Assembly: GCA_044348925.1 (NCBI GenBank)
Contig: JBIKRY010000001.1
Span: 12,829 to 76,828 of the forward strand
Source of the DNA: JAAFKA01 sp044348925
GTDB taxonomy: Bacteria; Bacteroidota; Bacteroidia; Cytophagales; Thermoflexibacteraceae
DNA length: 64,000 bases
Reading direction: 5' to 3'
The position numbers and the translations under genes were made by a program. This document shows, in pieces, positions 16,127 through 24,198 of this stretch. The notes under the pieces were generated by a model that did no database searches, had not been told where the DNA came from, and saw only the letters and a program-made list of their open reading frames with translations. How positions within the stretch are numbered: the stretch's first letter is position 1; every line of letters begins with the position of its first letter.

Positions 16127-18202
16127 TTATAAAATTGCCAAAGTAGGAGTAGTAATTTTATCTTTCTGATATACTTGCTGAATGAGATATAGAGCATATT
16201 CTATTTGGTTTCGGTGCGAAACTTTAAATTCTACCTCTCCTGTTCCCCAATGACCTATTTTAGAAACATCACGACATAATTTATCTTTATCTTCTATTTC
16301 CGTAAAAGCCAAGTTAATACACAATCTTAAACCTGATCTTAAAGGTACAATACTAACCAAACTACGCCCTCGTTTGTAGTCAATAGTTTGTTTACGTATT
16401 TCCTCTTTTATGTGGTTATCAATTTGTAAGATTTTTGTTTGTAATATTTCAAATATTTCTAAGGTATTACCTTCTAAATAATCTGCATTATGCATAGTTT
16501 CAAGTGTATAACTTTCATTATTATCCATAGAAATAGATTTCGGAATAGTATTTTCTCCAAAATATGACCAAATACTAATAGCTTTTTCTGCTAACCACTC
16601 AGCCCTTTGTTTAATTTCATTAACTGTCCAATTATTTACTTCAAAATCGGTAAAATAATTATTTAAACCAATTTTACTATCTTTAAAAAGGTCTTTCTTT
16701 TGTGTGAAAGGTTTATTAGATAATTCGCTATTGTATTTTGTAAGTGTCAAATTACCAATATTATCTAACCACATTTCATGAGCATATTCATAGTGTTCTC
16801 CCAAATCATTTTTCCACAAATCATTCAAGGTTTGTGGCATAATATGCTCTATACTACAATCTACAAGGTTAGTTTGTTCTTTGTGATTAAAAGCCTCCTC
16901 AATAGTTTCTAAAATAAGTTTTGTTCTTATTTTTTTCTCTCCTCCACCATACATTTTTGCTTCTAAGAAATTGTGTCTAAATTCTGCATCTCTTGGATAT
17001 TCTTTGTTTTGTAAAACTAATCTTACCCCTTCTTTTAAATCATTTGTAGATTGTTTTTTAGCCTGCCTATATAGTTCAGGAAATAATTTATTTAACTCTC
17101 TACCTTGTATATTACAAATAATTCTGCGTATCATAAAATTTTCTACCAATTTGAAAATTTCAAGAAAATTATCTATTGACAAAGTCCCATTATCATATTC
17201 TTCGTAACAATTCAAAAAGAAAGGATAAGAGGTTGTAACTTGTAGTTGATTAATTCTTGCAATGGCTTTGGCTATTTTTTTATTCGGTTCATTACTAACA
17301 TCTAATAATCTACTATAATAGCCTGAAAATTTAGCTAAATCTTTTAGTTTTTCCTCTGCTTGGGCTTTGTCAATAATATCTTTGAGTTTAAAATATACAT
17401 CTGCTTCTTTCACAAAACCTTCATCTTTAATCAAATAATGACGTACGCAATCTTGTAGCTTATTATCTAATTTACTTTGCATAGGTAGCCAATATTTTTC
17501 GTATATTGTATCATGCTTATCAGTGTGAATACGCATGAAGAAATAGTTCCTAATCAAATCACTTTGAGTTAGTGAAAGCCCTGTGGCATTTAAACTTTCA
17601 AAAACTAAATAAGGGTCATCACCTTTGTCCATTTCTAAGACAATACCTACCATAGACAAATAACCAGTGATGATTTCTTTAAAGCTATTTAGATTAATTT
17701 GATTAGCTCGTATTTTTGTGTAGAAGAAGTTATATGCTTTGTTTATTGCATTATCCTCGTTAGTCTTTTCTTTTTTAACTAATCCGTAGTAGCTTTTTCT
17801 ATCGATTTGTGTAAGTTGTAATTTATAAAAATCTTGTCCTTCCTTCCGTTTATTGGTGAGATACAATTCTGTTATATCATCAGCTAAATTATTGTCGTTT
17901 TGACCTAGTGCTAAATCACGCATAACAATCAATAAAATAGACAAAGTTGTGTACCTTTGCTGCCCATCAATCAAAAGAAATTTTGGTACACCTTGCGGTA
18001 CAGAAACCACTTGCATAGTAACCAAAGAACCAATAAAATGAGTTCTTCGTTTTTCTGCTTCATCATTATAAAGTCCTATTAGGTCTTTCCATAATTTTTC
18101 CCAATGCTTTTTTTCCCAACTGTAAGACCTTTGAAATAAAGGGATAACATATTGTTTTGTTCCTTCTAAGATATGCTGAAAAATTGTTTGTGATGCTTGC
18201 AT
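16127..18202 (-). CDS. GmrSD-type restriction protein (DUF262 + DUF1524 HNH + DUF5655-like)
   Basis: This looks like a single-chain type IV modification-dependent restriction enzyme or a related antiphage nuclease. The N-terminal DUF262 (GmrS-like) NTPase region has IPLFQRSYSW at about 19-28 and LLIDGQQRYTTLS near 77-89. The middle DUF1524 (GmrD-like) HNH nuclease has IEHIMPQ at about 451-457 and then DNIGNLTLTKYNSELSNK. The last ~110 residues (FEILQTKILQIDNHIKEEIR, IGHWGTGEVEFKV) look like DUF5655. The full 691 residues with all motifs suggest an intact protein. It is flanked by direct copies of the fadN 3' end, so it is probably an acquired gene, and has no methylase partner next to it. Confidence 0.9.
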   Translation of the reverse strand: MQASQTIFQHILEGTKQYVIPLFQRSYSWEKKHWEKLWKDLIGLYNDEAEKRRTHFIGSLVTMQVVSVPQGVPKFLLIDGQQRYTTLSILLIVMRDLALGQNDNNLADDITELYLTNKRKEGQDFYKLQLTQIDRKSYYGLVKKEKTNEDNAINKAYNFFYTKIRANQINLNSFKEIITGYLSMVGIVLEMDKGDDPYLVFESLNATGLSLTQSDLIRNYFFMRIHTDKHDTIYEKYWLPMQSKLDNKLQDCVRHYLIKDEGFVKEADVYFKLKDIIDKAQAEEKLKDLAKFSGYYSRLLDVSNEPNKKIAKAIARINQLQVTTSYPFFLNCYEEYDNGTLSIDNFLEIFKLVENFMIRRIICNIQGRELNKLFPELYRQAKKQSTNDLKEGVRLVLQNKEYPRDAEFRHNFLEAKMYGGGEKKIRTKLILETIEEAFNHKEQTNLVDCSIEHIMPQTLNDLWKNDLGEHYEYAHEMWLDNIGNLTLTKYNSELSNKPFTQKKDLFKDSKIGLNNYFTDFEVNNWTVNEIKQRAEWLAEKAISIWSYFGENTIPKSISMDNNESYTLETMHNADYLEGNTLEIFEILQTKILQIDNHIKEEIRKQTIDYKRGRSLVSIVPLRSGLRLCINLAFTEIEDKDKLCRDVSKIGHWGTGEVEFKVSHRNQIEYALYLIQQVYQKDKITTPTLAIL

Positions 18203-18245
18203 AAAATAAATTTATATTTTTTGATGTATCTTACAATTATAAACA

Positions 18246-18281
18246 AAAAACCTACAAAGTTGCTAAACTTTGTAGGTTTTT
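18246..18281 (-). terminator. fadN terminator
   Basis: A perfect 15-bp stem with a 6-nt loop is followed by T-rich sequence on both strands. It lies 22 bp past the fadN stop and 43 bp before the start of the GmrSD-type gene. Confidence 0.75.
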
Positions 18282-18340
18282 ATTACACAATTTTTAAAAT
18301 TATTAATTTCTCAACGGTTTCCCTTTAAACAAAATACTAT
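18246..18340. repeat. fadN 3'-end/terminator repeat, copy A (native)
   Basis: This is the functional copy: the hairpin AAAAACCTACAAAGT / ACTTTGTAGGTTTTT at 18246-18281, an AT spacer, and the last 38 bp of fadN at 18303-18340 encoding SILFKGKPLRN-stop. It is the reference for copies B and C. Confidence 0.9.
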
Positions 18341-20708
18341 GTATTCTCTCCAAAGTTTTCTTTTCGCCACACAATGACAAAAAGGCTTCTCTTTCGAGGT
18401 CAAGCAAATATTGTTCAGAAACCAAAGTCGGATAAGATAAATCACCACCAGCCATAACGTAAGCCAATTTTTTAGCAATTAAAGCATCGTGTTCAGAAAT
18501 ATAATTACCCATTTTCATACCTACAATACCTGCGTGGAACAATGCCAAAGCCGTTTTTCCGTGAACTTTAATATCTGTACGTTGAACAGGTTGAGAATAA
18601 CCAGCCTCATATAAAGCTAAAGCTGTTTCTTTTGCCTCTGCAATTAAACGCATACGGTTCATTGTAATAGGGCTATCTTTGTGCAAAACGCCATTTGCCA
18701 TAGCTTCCGCCGCTGACATAGAAACTTTTGCAGTCGCAATCGTCATAAACATTTCTTGCAAACGGTTCAATTCTGCATCACCTGTAGCATAGCTATCAGA
18801 AGCACGCAAAACTAATTCTTTTGTGCCACCTCCCGCAGGAATTACACCCACACCAAACTCTACTAAGCCCATGTAAGTTTCTGGGTGAACTTGCACTTTA
18901 TCGCAATGCAAAGTTGTTTCGCAACCACCACCCAAAGCCAAACCTGCCAAAGCCGAAACCACAGGAATTGACGAATAACGCAAACGCATCATTGTGTTTT
19001 GGAATTGTGCAATCATCATATTTACTTCGTCCCACTCTTGCTCACCTGCATACATAAACAACATTGCCAAGTTTGCACCTGCTGAGAAATTAGGACTTTC
19101 ATTGCCAATTACCAAACCTTTGAAGTTTTCCTCAGCTTTTGCAACCGCAGTTGTCAAACCTTCTAAAACTTCTGCACCAATAGAATTCATTTTTGAATGG
19201 AACTCTAAACCTAAAACTCCATCTCCTAAATCAAATAATGTGCTACCTGCATTGCCCCAAACTTTGTTAGATTTACGCAAAGTATCTAACAAAATAAAGT
19301 CTTCTGTACCTGCAACTACTTTGTAAGATTTTGTAGGAATATCGTAATAATATTGTTTGCCATTTTCTAATTTATAGAAACTTGTATGACCTGCTGCCAC
19401 CATTTCTTTTACCCAAGCTGCTACTTTATGACCTGCTGCTTCAATTTTTGTAACAGTTTCTGCCACACCTAACAAATCCCACGTTTCAAAAATACCCACT
19501 TCCCAACCAAAACCAGCTTTAATTGCTTGGTCAATTCTAAATAATTCGTTAGCAATTTCAGGAATACGATTTGCAGCATATTGGAAAATATCATAGTGCA
19601 TTTTGCGATAAAATTCTCCTGCTTTGTCTGTTGCATTGATTAATAAAGGCAATTTCTTTTTCACATCATCAATATCTTTCACAGCTTCCAAAGCCTTAAA
19701 ACTTGCTTTCACTCTTGGTTTATATTCCAAAGTTTGCATATCTAAGGTTAAAATTTCGCCTTTGTCGCCTTTGCTACGGTCTTTCATGAAGAAACCTTTA
19801 CCTGTTTTGTCGCCCAACCACTTGTTTTCCATCAACTTTTCAACAATTTTTGGCAATTTTAATCTTTCTCTACTTTCGTCATGTGGCACTGCTGCATACA
19901 AGTTTTTCGCAACATTCACCGTTGTATCCAAACCAACAACATCAGAAGTACGGAAAGTTGCAGATTTTGCGTGTCCAATCACTGTACCTGTCAATAAATC
20001 AGCCTCGTCAATCGTTAAACCCATTTCTTCAACCAAGTGAATAGTAGAAATTAACGAGTAAACTCCTACACGATTGGCAATAAATGCAGGCGTATCTTTA
20101 CACAAAACAGTTTCTTTACCTAAAAATAAATCTCCGTAGTGCATCAAGAAATCAACTACATCTTTGTCTGTTTTTTCTGTTGGGATAATTTCCAACAAAC
20201 GCATATAACGTGGCGGATTGAAAAAGTGTGTACCGCAGAAATGTTTTTGGAAATCTTCACTTCTGCCATCAAGCATCAAATGAATTGGAATACCCGAAGT
20301 GTTAGACGTGATTAAAGTTCCTTTTTTGCGGAATTTCTCTACTTGTTCAAAAACTTGTTTTTTAATGTCTAATCTTTCCACAACTACCTCAATAACCCAA
20401 TCGTAATCAGCAATTTTTTTCATATCATCAGTAAAATTGCCTAATTTGATACGACTTGCGTGTTTAGCATTATACAAAGAAGCTGGTTTTCCTTTTAAAG
20501 TGTTTTGAAAAGCCTCATTTACAATTCTATTACGAACTGCTGGGCTTTCTAAGGTTAAACCTTTTGCTTTTTCGGCATCATTTGTGTCATTTGGCACAAT
20601 GTCGAGCAATAAAACTTCAACGCCAATGTTAGCGAAGTGGCACGCAATGCGTGAACCCATAATTCCAGAGCCTAAAATGGCTACTTTTTTGATGATTCTA
20701 TTTTTCAT
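18303..20708 (-). CDS. fadN: 3-hydroxyacyl-CoA dehydrogenase/enoyl-CoA hydratase, FadN type
   Basis: This is a bifunctional beta-oxidation enzyme that hydrates enoyl-CoA and oxidises the 3-hydroxyacyl-CoA with NAD+. The NAD-binding domain comes first (VAILGSGIMGSRIACHF, glycines at about 13, 15 and 18), followed by the catalytic HFFNPPRYMRLLEIIP stretch and the C-terminal dehydrogenase domains. The hydratase/crotonase domain lies in the last third (FSAGANLAMLF, LAGLALGGGCETTLHCD, GLVEFGVGVIPAGGGTKEL). This dehydrogenase-first order is that of B. subtilis FadN and not E. coli FadB. The length is 801 residues from the ATG at 20708. A thiolase and acyl-CoA dehydrogenase partner would be expected but is not adjacent. 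Its 3' end is a repeated insertion site. Confidence 0.93.
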   Translation of the reverse strand: MKNRIIKKVAILGSGIMGSRIACHFANIGVEVLLLDIVPNDTNDAEKAKGLTLESPAVRNRIVNEAFQNTLKGKPASLYNAKHASRIKLGNFTDDMKKIADYDWVIEVVVERLDIKKQVFEQVEKFRKKGTLITSNTSGIPIHLMLDGRSEDFQKHFCGTHFFNPPRYMRLLEIIPTEKTDKDVVDFLMHYGDLFLGKETVLCKDTPAFIANRVGVYSLISTIHLVEEMGLTIDEADLLTGTVIGHAKSATFRTSDVVGLDTTVNVAKNLYAAVPHDESRERLKLPKIVEKLMENKWLGDKTGKGFFMKDRSKGDKGEILTLDMQTLEYKPRVKASFKALEAVKDIDDVKKKLPLLINATDKAGEFYRKMHYDIFQYAANRIPEIANELFRIDQAIKAGFGWEVGIFETWDLLGVAETVTKIEAAGHKVAAWVKEMVAAGHTSFYKLENGKQYYYDIPTKSYKVVAGTEDFILLDTLRKSNKVWGNAGSTLFDLGDGVLGLEFHSKMNSIGAEVLEGLTTAVAKAEENFKGLVIGNESPNFSAGANLAMLFMYAGEQEWDEVNMMIAQFQNTMMRLRYSSIPVVSALAGLALGGGCETTLHCDKVQVHPETYMGLVEFGVGVIPAGGGTKELVLRASDSYATGDAELNRLQEMFMTIATAKVSMSAAEAMANGVLHKDSPITMNRMRLIAEAKETALALYEAGYSQPVQRTDIKVHGKTALALFHAGIVGMKMGNYISEHDALIAKKLAYVMAGGDLSYPTLVSEQYLLDLEREAFLSLCGEKKTLERIHSILFKGKPLRN

Positions 20709-20731
20709 TTTTTTATATAATTGTTTATTTT

Positions 20732-21165
20732 TTACCGCCAAGTATGTTAAGGTCGCAAAGTTTTTTTCTTTGCGTTTCTCTGCGTAATCTCTGTAACCTC
20801 TGCGGTAAAAAGTTTAACCGCAAAGTACGCAGAGATTACGCTAAGGAAAAAACTTTGCGAACTTCTGCTTTTTGTTTTTTTACCGCCAAGTACGCTAAGG
20901 TTACGCAGAGTTATGCCAAGAAAAAACTTTGCGACCTTTGCGTAATCTTTGCGACCTCTGCGGTTAATCTTTTTTTACCGCTAAGTACGCTAAGGTTACG
21001 CAGGGTTACGCCAAGAAAATATAATTTTTGCGACCTTTGCGTAATCTTTGCGACCTCTGCGGTTAATCTTTTTTTACCGCTAAGTACCCTAAGGTTACGC
21101 AGGGTTACGCCAAGAAAATATAATTTTTGCGACCTTTGCGTAATCTTTGCGACCTCTGCGGTTAT
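20732..21165. repeat. Tandem array of ~95-99 bp imperfect palindromic units
   Basis: Units begin ACCGCYAAGTACGCTAAGG and end CGACCTCTGCGGT. Unit starts are near 20734, 20882, 20977 and 21076, with periods of 95 and 99 bp for the last three; an inverted half unit (AACCGCAAAGTACGCAGAG) begins near 20816. The last two units are almost identical. Each unit is an imperfect inverted repeat, because its 5' half (GTACGCTAAGGTTACGCAG) resembles the complement of its 3' half (TTTGCGTAATCTTTGCG). It fills the gap between fadN and the GxxExxY gene and ends 7 bp before the latter's stop. Confidence 0.9.
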
Positions 21166-21171
21166 ATTTTT

Positions 21172-21549
21172 TTACAAACCATTTACAAATCTACGCAACC
21201 CATTTTTCATTAACAACGAATGAAAATTAAGTAAATATCCTAACTTACAGCCTGATAATTTTAGATAATTTATAATTTGAGCCTCGTGGATAGGGTGAAT
21301 TGCTTCTACAACTTTTAATTCTATGATAACTTTGTTAGCCACCACCAAATCTGCCCGATAAGCAACTTCCATTTTCACACCTTTATAAATTAAAGGCAAC
21401 TCTTTTTCTTTTTCTACTTCTAATCCTCTTTTTGTGAGTTCGTAATATAGACATTCTTGGTATGCTTTTTCTAACAAACCAACACCTAATGCTCTATGTA
21501 CTGTAATAGCACAATCTACTACAATTGTTCCGATTTCATTTTCTGTCAT
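21172..21549 (-). CDS. GxxExxY protein (PD-(D/E)XK-like)
   Basis: This small protein matches the GxxExxY family (PDDEXK_3-like), which has a nuclease-like fold and no firm function. It shows the namesake motif GLLEKAY in VHRALGVGLLEKAYQECLYY, then the core YRADLVVANKVIIELKVVEA, which contains the D...E-x-K residues expected of a PD-(D/E)XK site. The C-terminal half has HEAQIINYLKLSGCKLGYLL. The 125-residue length from the ATG at 21549 is typical. It is the last gene of a run of minus-strand genes from 23.9 kb, starting 5 bp after the previous stop. Confidence 0.9.
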   Translation of the reverse strand: MTENEIGTIVVDCAITVHRALGVGLLEKAYQECLYYELTKRGLEVEKEKELPLIYKGVKMEVAYRADLVVANKVIIELKVVEAIHPIHEAQIINYLKLSGCKLGYLLNFHSLLMKNGLRRFVNGL

Positions 21550-21553
21550 AATT

Positions 21554-22144
21554 TTATTGCAAAACAATATATTTCAAAATTCCTAAAATCTGTTCTAATT
21601 GATTAAGATAATATCTTTGTATATCTACATAAATAATATTATTTTCTAATTTCAAAAACTGCCAATCTTCGCCTGTTGTAACACAGCCATAAATAGTTTT
21701 TGCAGGTTTATTTTCATTTTCGTTATAAACTTTTGCTCCCAACATTTGTGCAGTGCATTGTCCTAAGCCTAATTTAATATTACTGTCTTTTGCCTCCACC
21801 ATACAAAAAATAGGAGATTCGATTGTATTCGTTTGTGCGGAATGACACAAAATAAAATCACATTCGCCATTTAAACCTTGTTCTTTATCTGCATCGAGTA
21901 AAGCACCTGAATAAATGGCTATTTGTTGCAAACAAATTTCTTTTAATTCAAGCAAAATTGGCATAACAATAGTCTCAGACCTTGATTTTTCACTAATATA
22001 AGCCAAAGTCAAACTTCTTTTCAAGGTTTCTTTTAGCCATTCACTTTGTGGAATAGCCGAAATATTGCTAAAAAGGTTTTCATTTTGTTCTGTCAAAACA
22101 AATTTTCTTTTTATTTCTTTGAATGTAAAGTCTGAAAATGCCAT
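21554..22144 (-). CDS. Uncharacterised PD-(D/E)XK-like protein
   Basis: I do not know a named family. The 196-residue protein contains GECDFILCHSAQ followed by SPIFCMVEAKDSNIKLGLGQ. This D-x-n-(E)-x-K pattern, with a conserved Q and a helix after it, looks like the core of a PD-(D/E)XK nuclease. The N-terminal half is helical (SEWLKETLKRSLTLAYISEK). It is adjacent to the GxxExxY gene and overlaps the same transcription run, and a similar architecture appears in the protein at 28.0 kb. Whether it cuts DNA is unknown. Confidence 0.65.
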   Translation of the reverse strand: MAFSDFTFKEIKRKFVLTEQNENLFSNISAIPQSEWLKETLKRSLTLAYISEKSRSETIVMPILLELKEICLQQIAIYSGALLDADKEQGLNGECDFILCHSAQTNTIESPIFCMVEAKDSNIKLGLGQCTAQMLGAKVYNENENKPAKTIYGCVTTGEDWQFLKLENNIIYVDIQRYYLNQLEQILGILKYIVLQ

Positions 22145-22156
22145 AGAATATTAAGT

Positions 22157-22549
22157 TTATTTGTTAAATAATTTCTTAAAATCAAAGGTAAGCATAATGC
22201 CTCCAAATAATGAAATAAAACTTGTAAAAGCTAACAAAGCTAACAATAACCAAGGCACATAAATAGAAAATAACCACCCCAAAAGCAACCAAGCAATTAA
22301 AGCAGCAGTTAAGTACATACCCACAAACACAATACCTGCAAAGCCTGCTATTATCAATAAAACTCCTATTGCTATGGAATACCACTTTTTCTTTTTTATT
22401 TTCTTTACTTTTCTGATTTTGTAAGAACTTACAATTTGTAGATTTGCAGTTTTACTATCTTGTAATAGAATATTTGCCACTTGCATACTATAACAAGGCA
22501 CAAAAACCATAAAAATACTTAGTAATAAAATTAAAAAACGGATATACAT
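22157..22549 (-). CDS. Small membrane protein, tandem paralogue 2
   Basis: This 130-residue protein starts MYIRFLILLLSIFMVFVPCY, a signal-like segment ending in a cysteine. It then has a basic linker (IRKVKKIKKKKWYS) and three hydrophobic spans (IAIGVLLIIAGFAGIVFVGM, LTAALIAWLLLGWLF, LLALLAFTSFISLFGGIML). Its first ~25 residues and the preceding ~25 bp of DNA nearly repeat those of the gene at 22557-23024. The ATG at 22549 was chosen on this basis; a longer frame would overlap the preceding gene. Function unknown. Confidence 0.7.
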   Translation of the reverse strand: MYIRFLILLLSIFMVFVPCYSMQVANILLQDSKTANLQIVSSYKIRKVKKIKKKKWYSIAIGVLLIIAGFAGIVFVGMYLTAALIAWLLLGWLFSIYVPWLLLALLAFTSFISLFGGIMLTFDFKKLFNK

Positions 22550-23045
22550 AGCTGTTTTAGTTATTATTTTTTTGTAACTTTTCTTGTTCCTCTTTTCTAC
22601 CTTTTCGTAATAATCTATCTCCAAAAAATAAAGAAATTATGCTACCAACTCCTAAAAATGCAGCTAATACAAGTAAAAAACCTGATGCTTGTTGTGTTGA
22701 ATAAGTACCAACAATTAACCACATCAAAGCAAATCCCATTGCATATAGTAAAGCAACAATACCTAAGACTATTAATACAGTTCCCCAAATTTTCTTTTTA
22801 TTCTTTTTTTTGAGAATTGCGTTTATAAGGAATGCAAGCCCAATAACAAGCCAAAAAATACTTAAAACTATATCATTATTTTTTACTTTTAATACTTTGT
22901 AAACTTTTGCTGCAACTTTACTTGTTACAACCAAAGCTTCATGATTTGTTGCCACCTGCATACCATAACAAGGCATAAAAATCATAAAAATACTTAATAA
23001 TAAAATTACAAAACGGATATACATAGCTGTTTTAGTTGTTATTTT
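22535..23045 (-). repeat. Tandem duplication boundary words
   Basis: The stretch ACTAAAACAGCTATGTATAT plus CCGTTTT occurs at the start of both paralogous membrane genes (22549 and 23024) and includes the few bases before each ATG. Upstream the match extends to TAAYAACTAAAACAGC. The duplication unit is therefore one gene plus its short leader. Confidence 0.6.
22557..23024 (-). CDS. Small membrane protein, tandem paralogue 1
   Basis: This 155-residue protein starts MYIRFVILLLSIFMIFMPCY and has a polar stretch (NHEALVVTSKVAAKVYKVLK), then four hydrophobic spans separated by a basic KKKNKKKIW loop, and a charged C-terminus (RKGRKEEQEKLQKNN). It is paralogous to the next gene at the N-terminus and in overall layout. 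Its stop is 7 bp from the ATG of that paralogue. Function unknown. A bacterial SHOCT- or DUF308-like layout is possible, but I see no specific motif. Confidence 0.7.
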   Translation of the reverse strand: MYIRFVILLLSIFMIFMPCYGMQVATNHEALVVTSKVAAKVYKVLKVKNNDIVLSIFWLVIGLAFLINAILKKKNKKKIWGTVLIVLGIVALLYAMGFALMWLIVGTYSTQQASGFLLVLAAFLGVGSIISLFFGDRLLRKGRKEEQEKLQKNNN

Positions 23046-23470
23046 TTAGGAGTTTCATACTTGTCTTCAAAAACTTGTTCCCAAGTCAAATTTTCTACTT
23101 TGCTATCTGTTTCCATTTCGGTTTCTGCCTCATCTTTTGCACGAGCAAAAACCTTTTCCCAAATACTTTCTATATATTTTCTATTCAAAGAAGGTCGCAA
23201 TTCTTGAATATCCAAAATTTCATACCTTGCATTTTTTATGGTTGCTGCCCAAGACGAACTTCGTTTTTCGGGTTGCGAAAACCACTTAATCAAATGTTTT
23301 ATAAGCCTTATCAACTGACTTGCTAAGGCTTTTTTATGTTCTTGCGACATACTTTCTAACAAATAATTGATACCAATTTCCGCCTCATCAAATTCTGCAT
23401 TTTCCAAAGCCCTGCGAATCTCGAGGGCTGTTTCATAATCTGATGTAATGATATTGTTCCAATTTCTCAT
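23039..23470 (-). CDS. DUF29 family protein
   Basis: The 143-residue helical protein matches DUF29, which is common in cyanobacteria and found in other bacteria with unknown function. Visible family features are the opening YETALEIRRALENAEFDEAE, the core KKALASQLIRLIKHLIKW followed by QPEKRSSSWAATIKNAR, and the tail LTWEQVFEDKY. It lies between a thioesterase gene (12 bp gap) and the membrane paralogue pair (14 bp gap) in the same run of genes. Confidence 0.85.
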   Translation of the reverse strand: MRNWNNIITSDYETALEIRRALENAEFDEAEIGINYLLESMSQEHKKALASQLIRLIKHLIKWFSQPEKRSSSWAATIKNARYEILDIQELRPSLNRKYIESIWEKVFARAKDEAETEMETDSKVENLTWEQVFEDKYETPKK

Positions 23471-23482
23471 AGTTATTGCTAT

Positions 23483-23917
23483 TTAAAATACCTCAAACTC
23501 ACTATGTTTTGGCATTTTATCCACCATATCTATAATCTCTTGTGGAGGAATTACCAATTTCCTTGTTGCTAAATCTAACCAACCGCCAAAAATAGTAACT
23601 GTTGCACAAATTGTATCATCATCACGCAAAAAAGTTGTCATTATCGAATATTTCGAAAAATCTTTGCTAAGTCCTTTCAATTCAAATTTTAGGAAAATTT
23701 GTTGTCCATAGCGAATTTCTCGTTTAAAAATACCTTCTTCTCTCAATAAAACAGGATTCATCTTGCTTTTTTGGAAAAAATCTATACTCATACCTTGGCT
23801 TTGCAAAACTTCGGTACGAAATTGTGCAGCCAAATCATAAAAAGCAGAGTGTTTTACGTGATAATTGGGGTCTAAATCTGCCCAACGAATATGTGCAGCT
23901 TGTTTATATTCTTTCAT
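23483..23917 (-). CDS. Hotdog-fold acyl-CoA thioesterase (4HBT family)
   Basis: This protein hydrolyses acyl-CoA thioesters, substrate unknown. The hotdog signature is IRWADLDPNYHVKHSAFYDL, in which the aspartate and histidine positions match the 4HBT active-site region. FGGWLDLATRKLVIPP is the late strand. The 144-residue length fits a tetrameric single-domain enzyme. It is the first gene of the minus-strand run that ends at 21172. It is divergent from the large secreted protein gene at 24199 across a 280 bp AT-rich spacer with no other feature I can see. Confidence 0.88.
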   Translation of the reverse strand: MKEYKQAAHIRWADLDPNYHVKHSAFYDLAAQFRTEVLQSQGMSIDFFQKSKMNPVLLREEGIFKREIRYGQQIFLKFELKGLSKDFSKYSIMTTFLRDDDTICATVTIFGGWLDLATRKLVIPPQEIIDMVDKMPKHSEFEVF

Positions 23918-24198
23918 GATTTGTTATATTTTTGTTTGCAAATATAGTAAAAACATTATGCAAGCATAGTATTTTTGAAAAAATATTTAGCTTTTTTTCC
24001 AATAATTCTATAGATTTATAAAAACCCTATTTTGTTTTTGGGCATTAGCTTGTTTTTAAAACAAATTATATATTTTTAGCGTATGATTAGAGAGATTATT
24101 GCTATTTTAGCTTAAATTTCTCTACTGTTGTAAGTATATTAAATTATGATAATTTTGATGTATAACTATTTTTCTATTTTTATAAAACCTTCAATAAG

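Noticed and set aside
20732..21165. CRISPR array
   Set aside because: The units are 95-99 bp with no short constant repeat alternating with unique spacers, and no cas genes are nearby.
20744..21223. A 159-codon plus-strand open frame with repeated LCDLCVIFATSAV segments
   Set aside because: It is a translation of the 95-99 bp repeat array. The frame has a composition unlike the neighbouring proteins and extends into the 3' end of the GxxExxY gene on the other strand.
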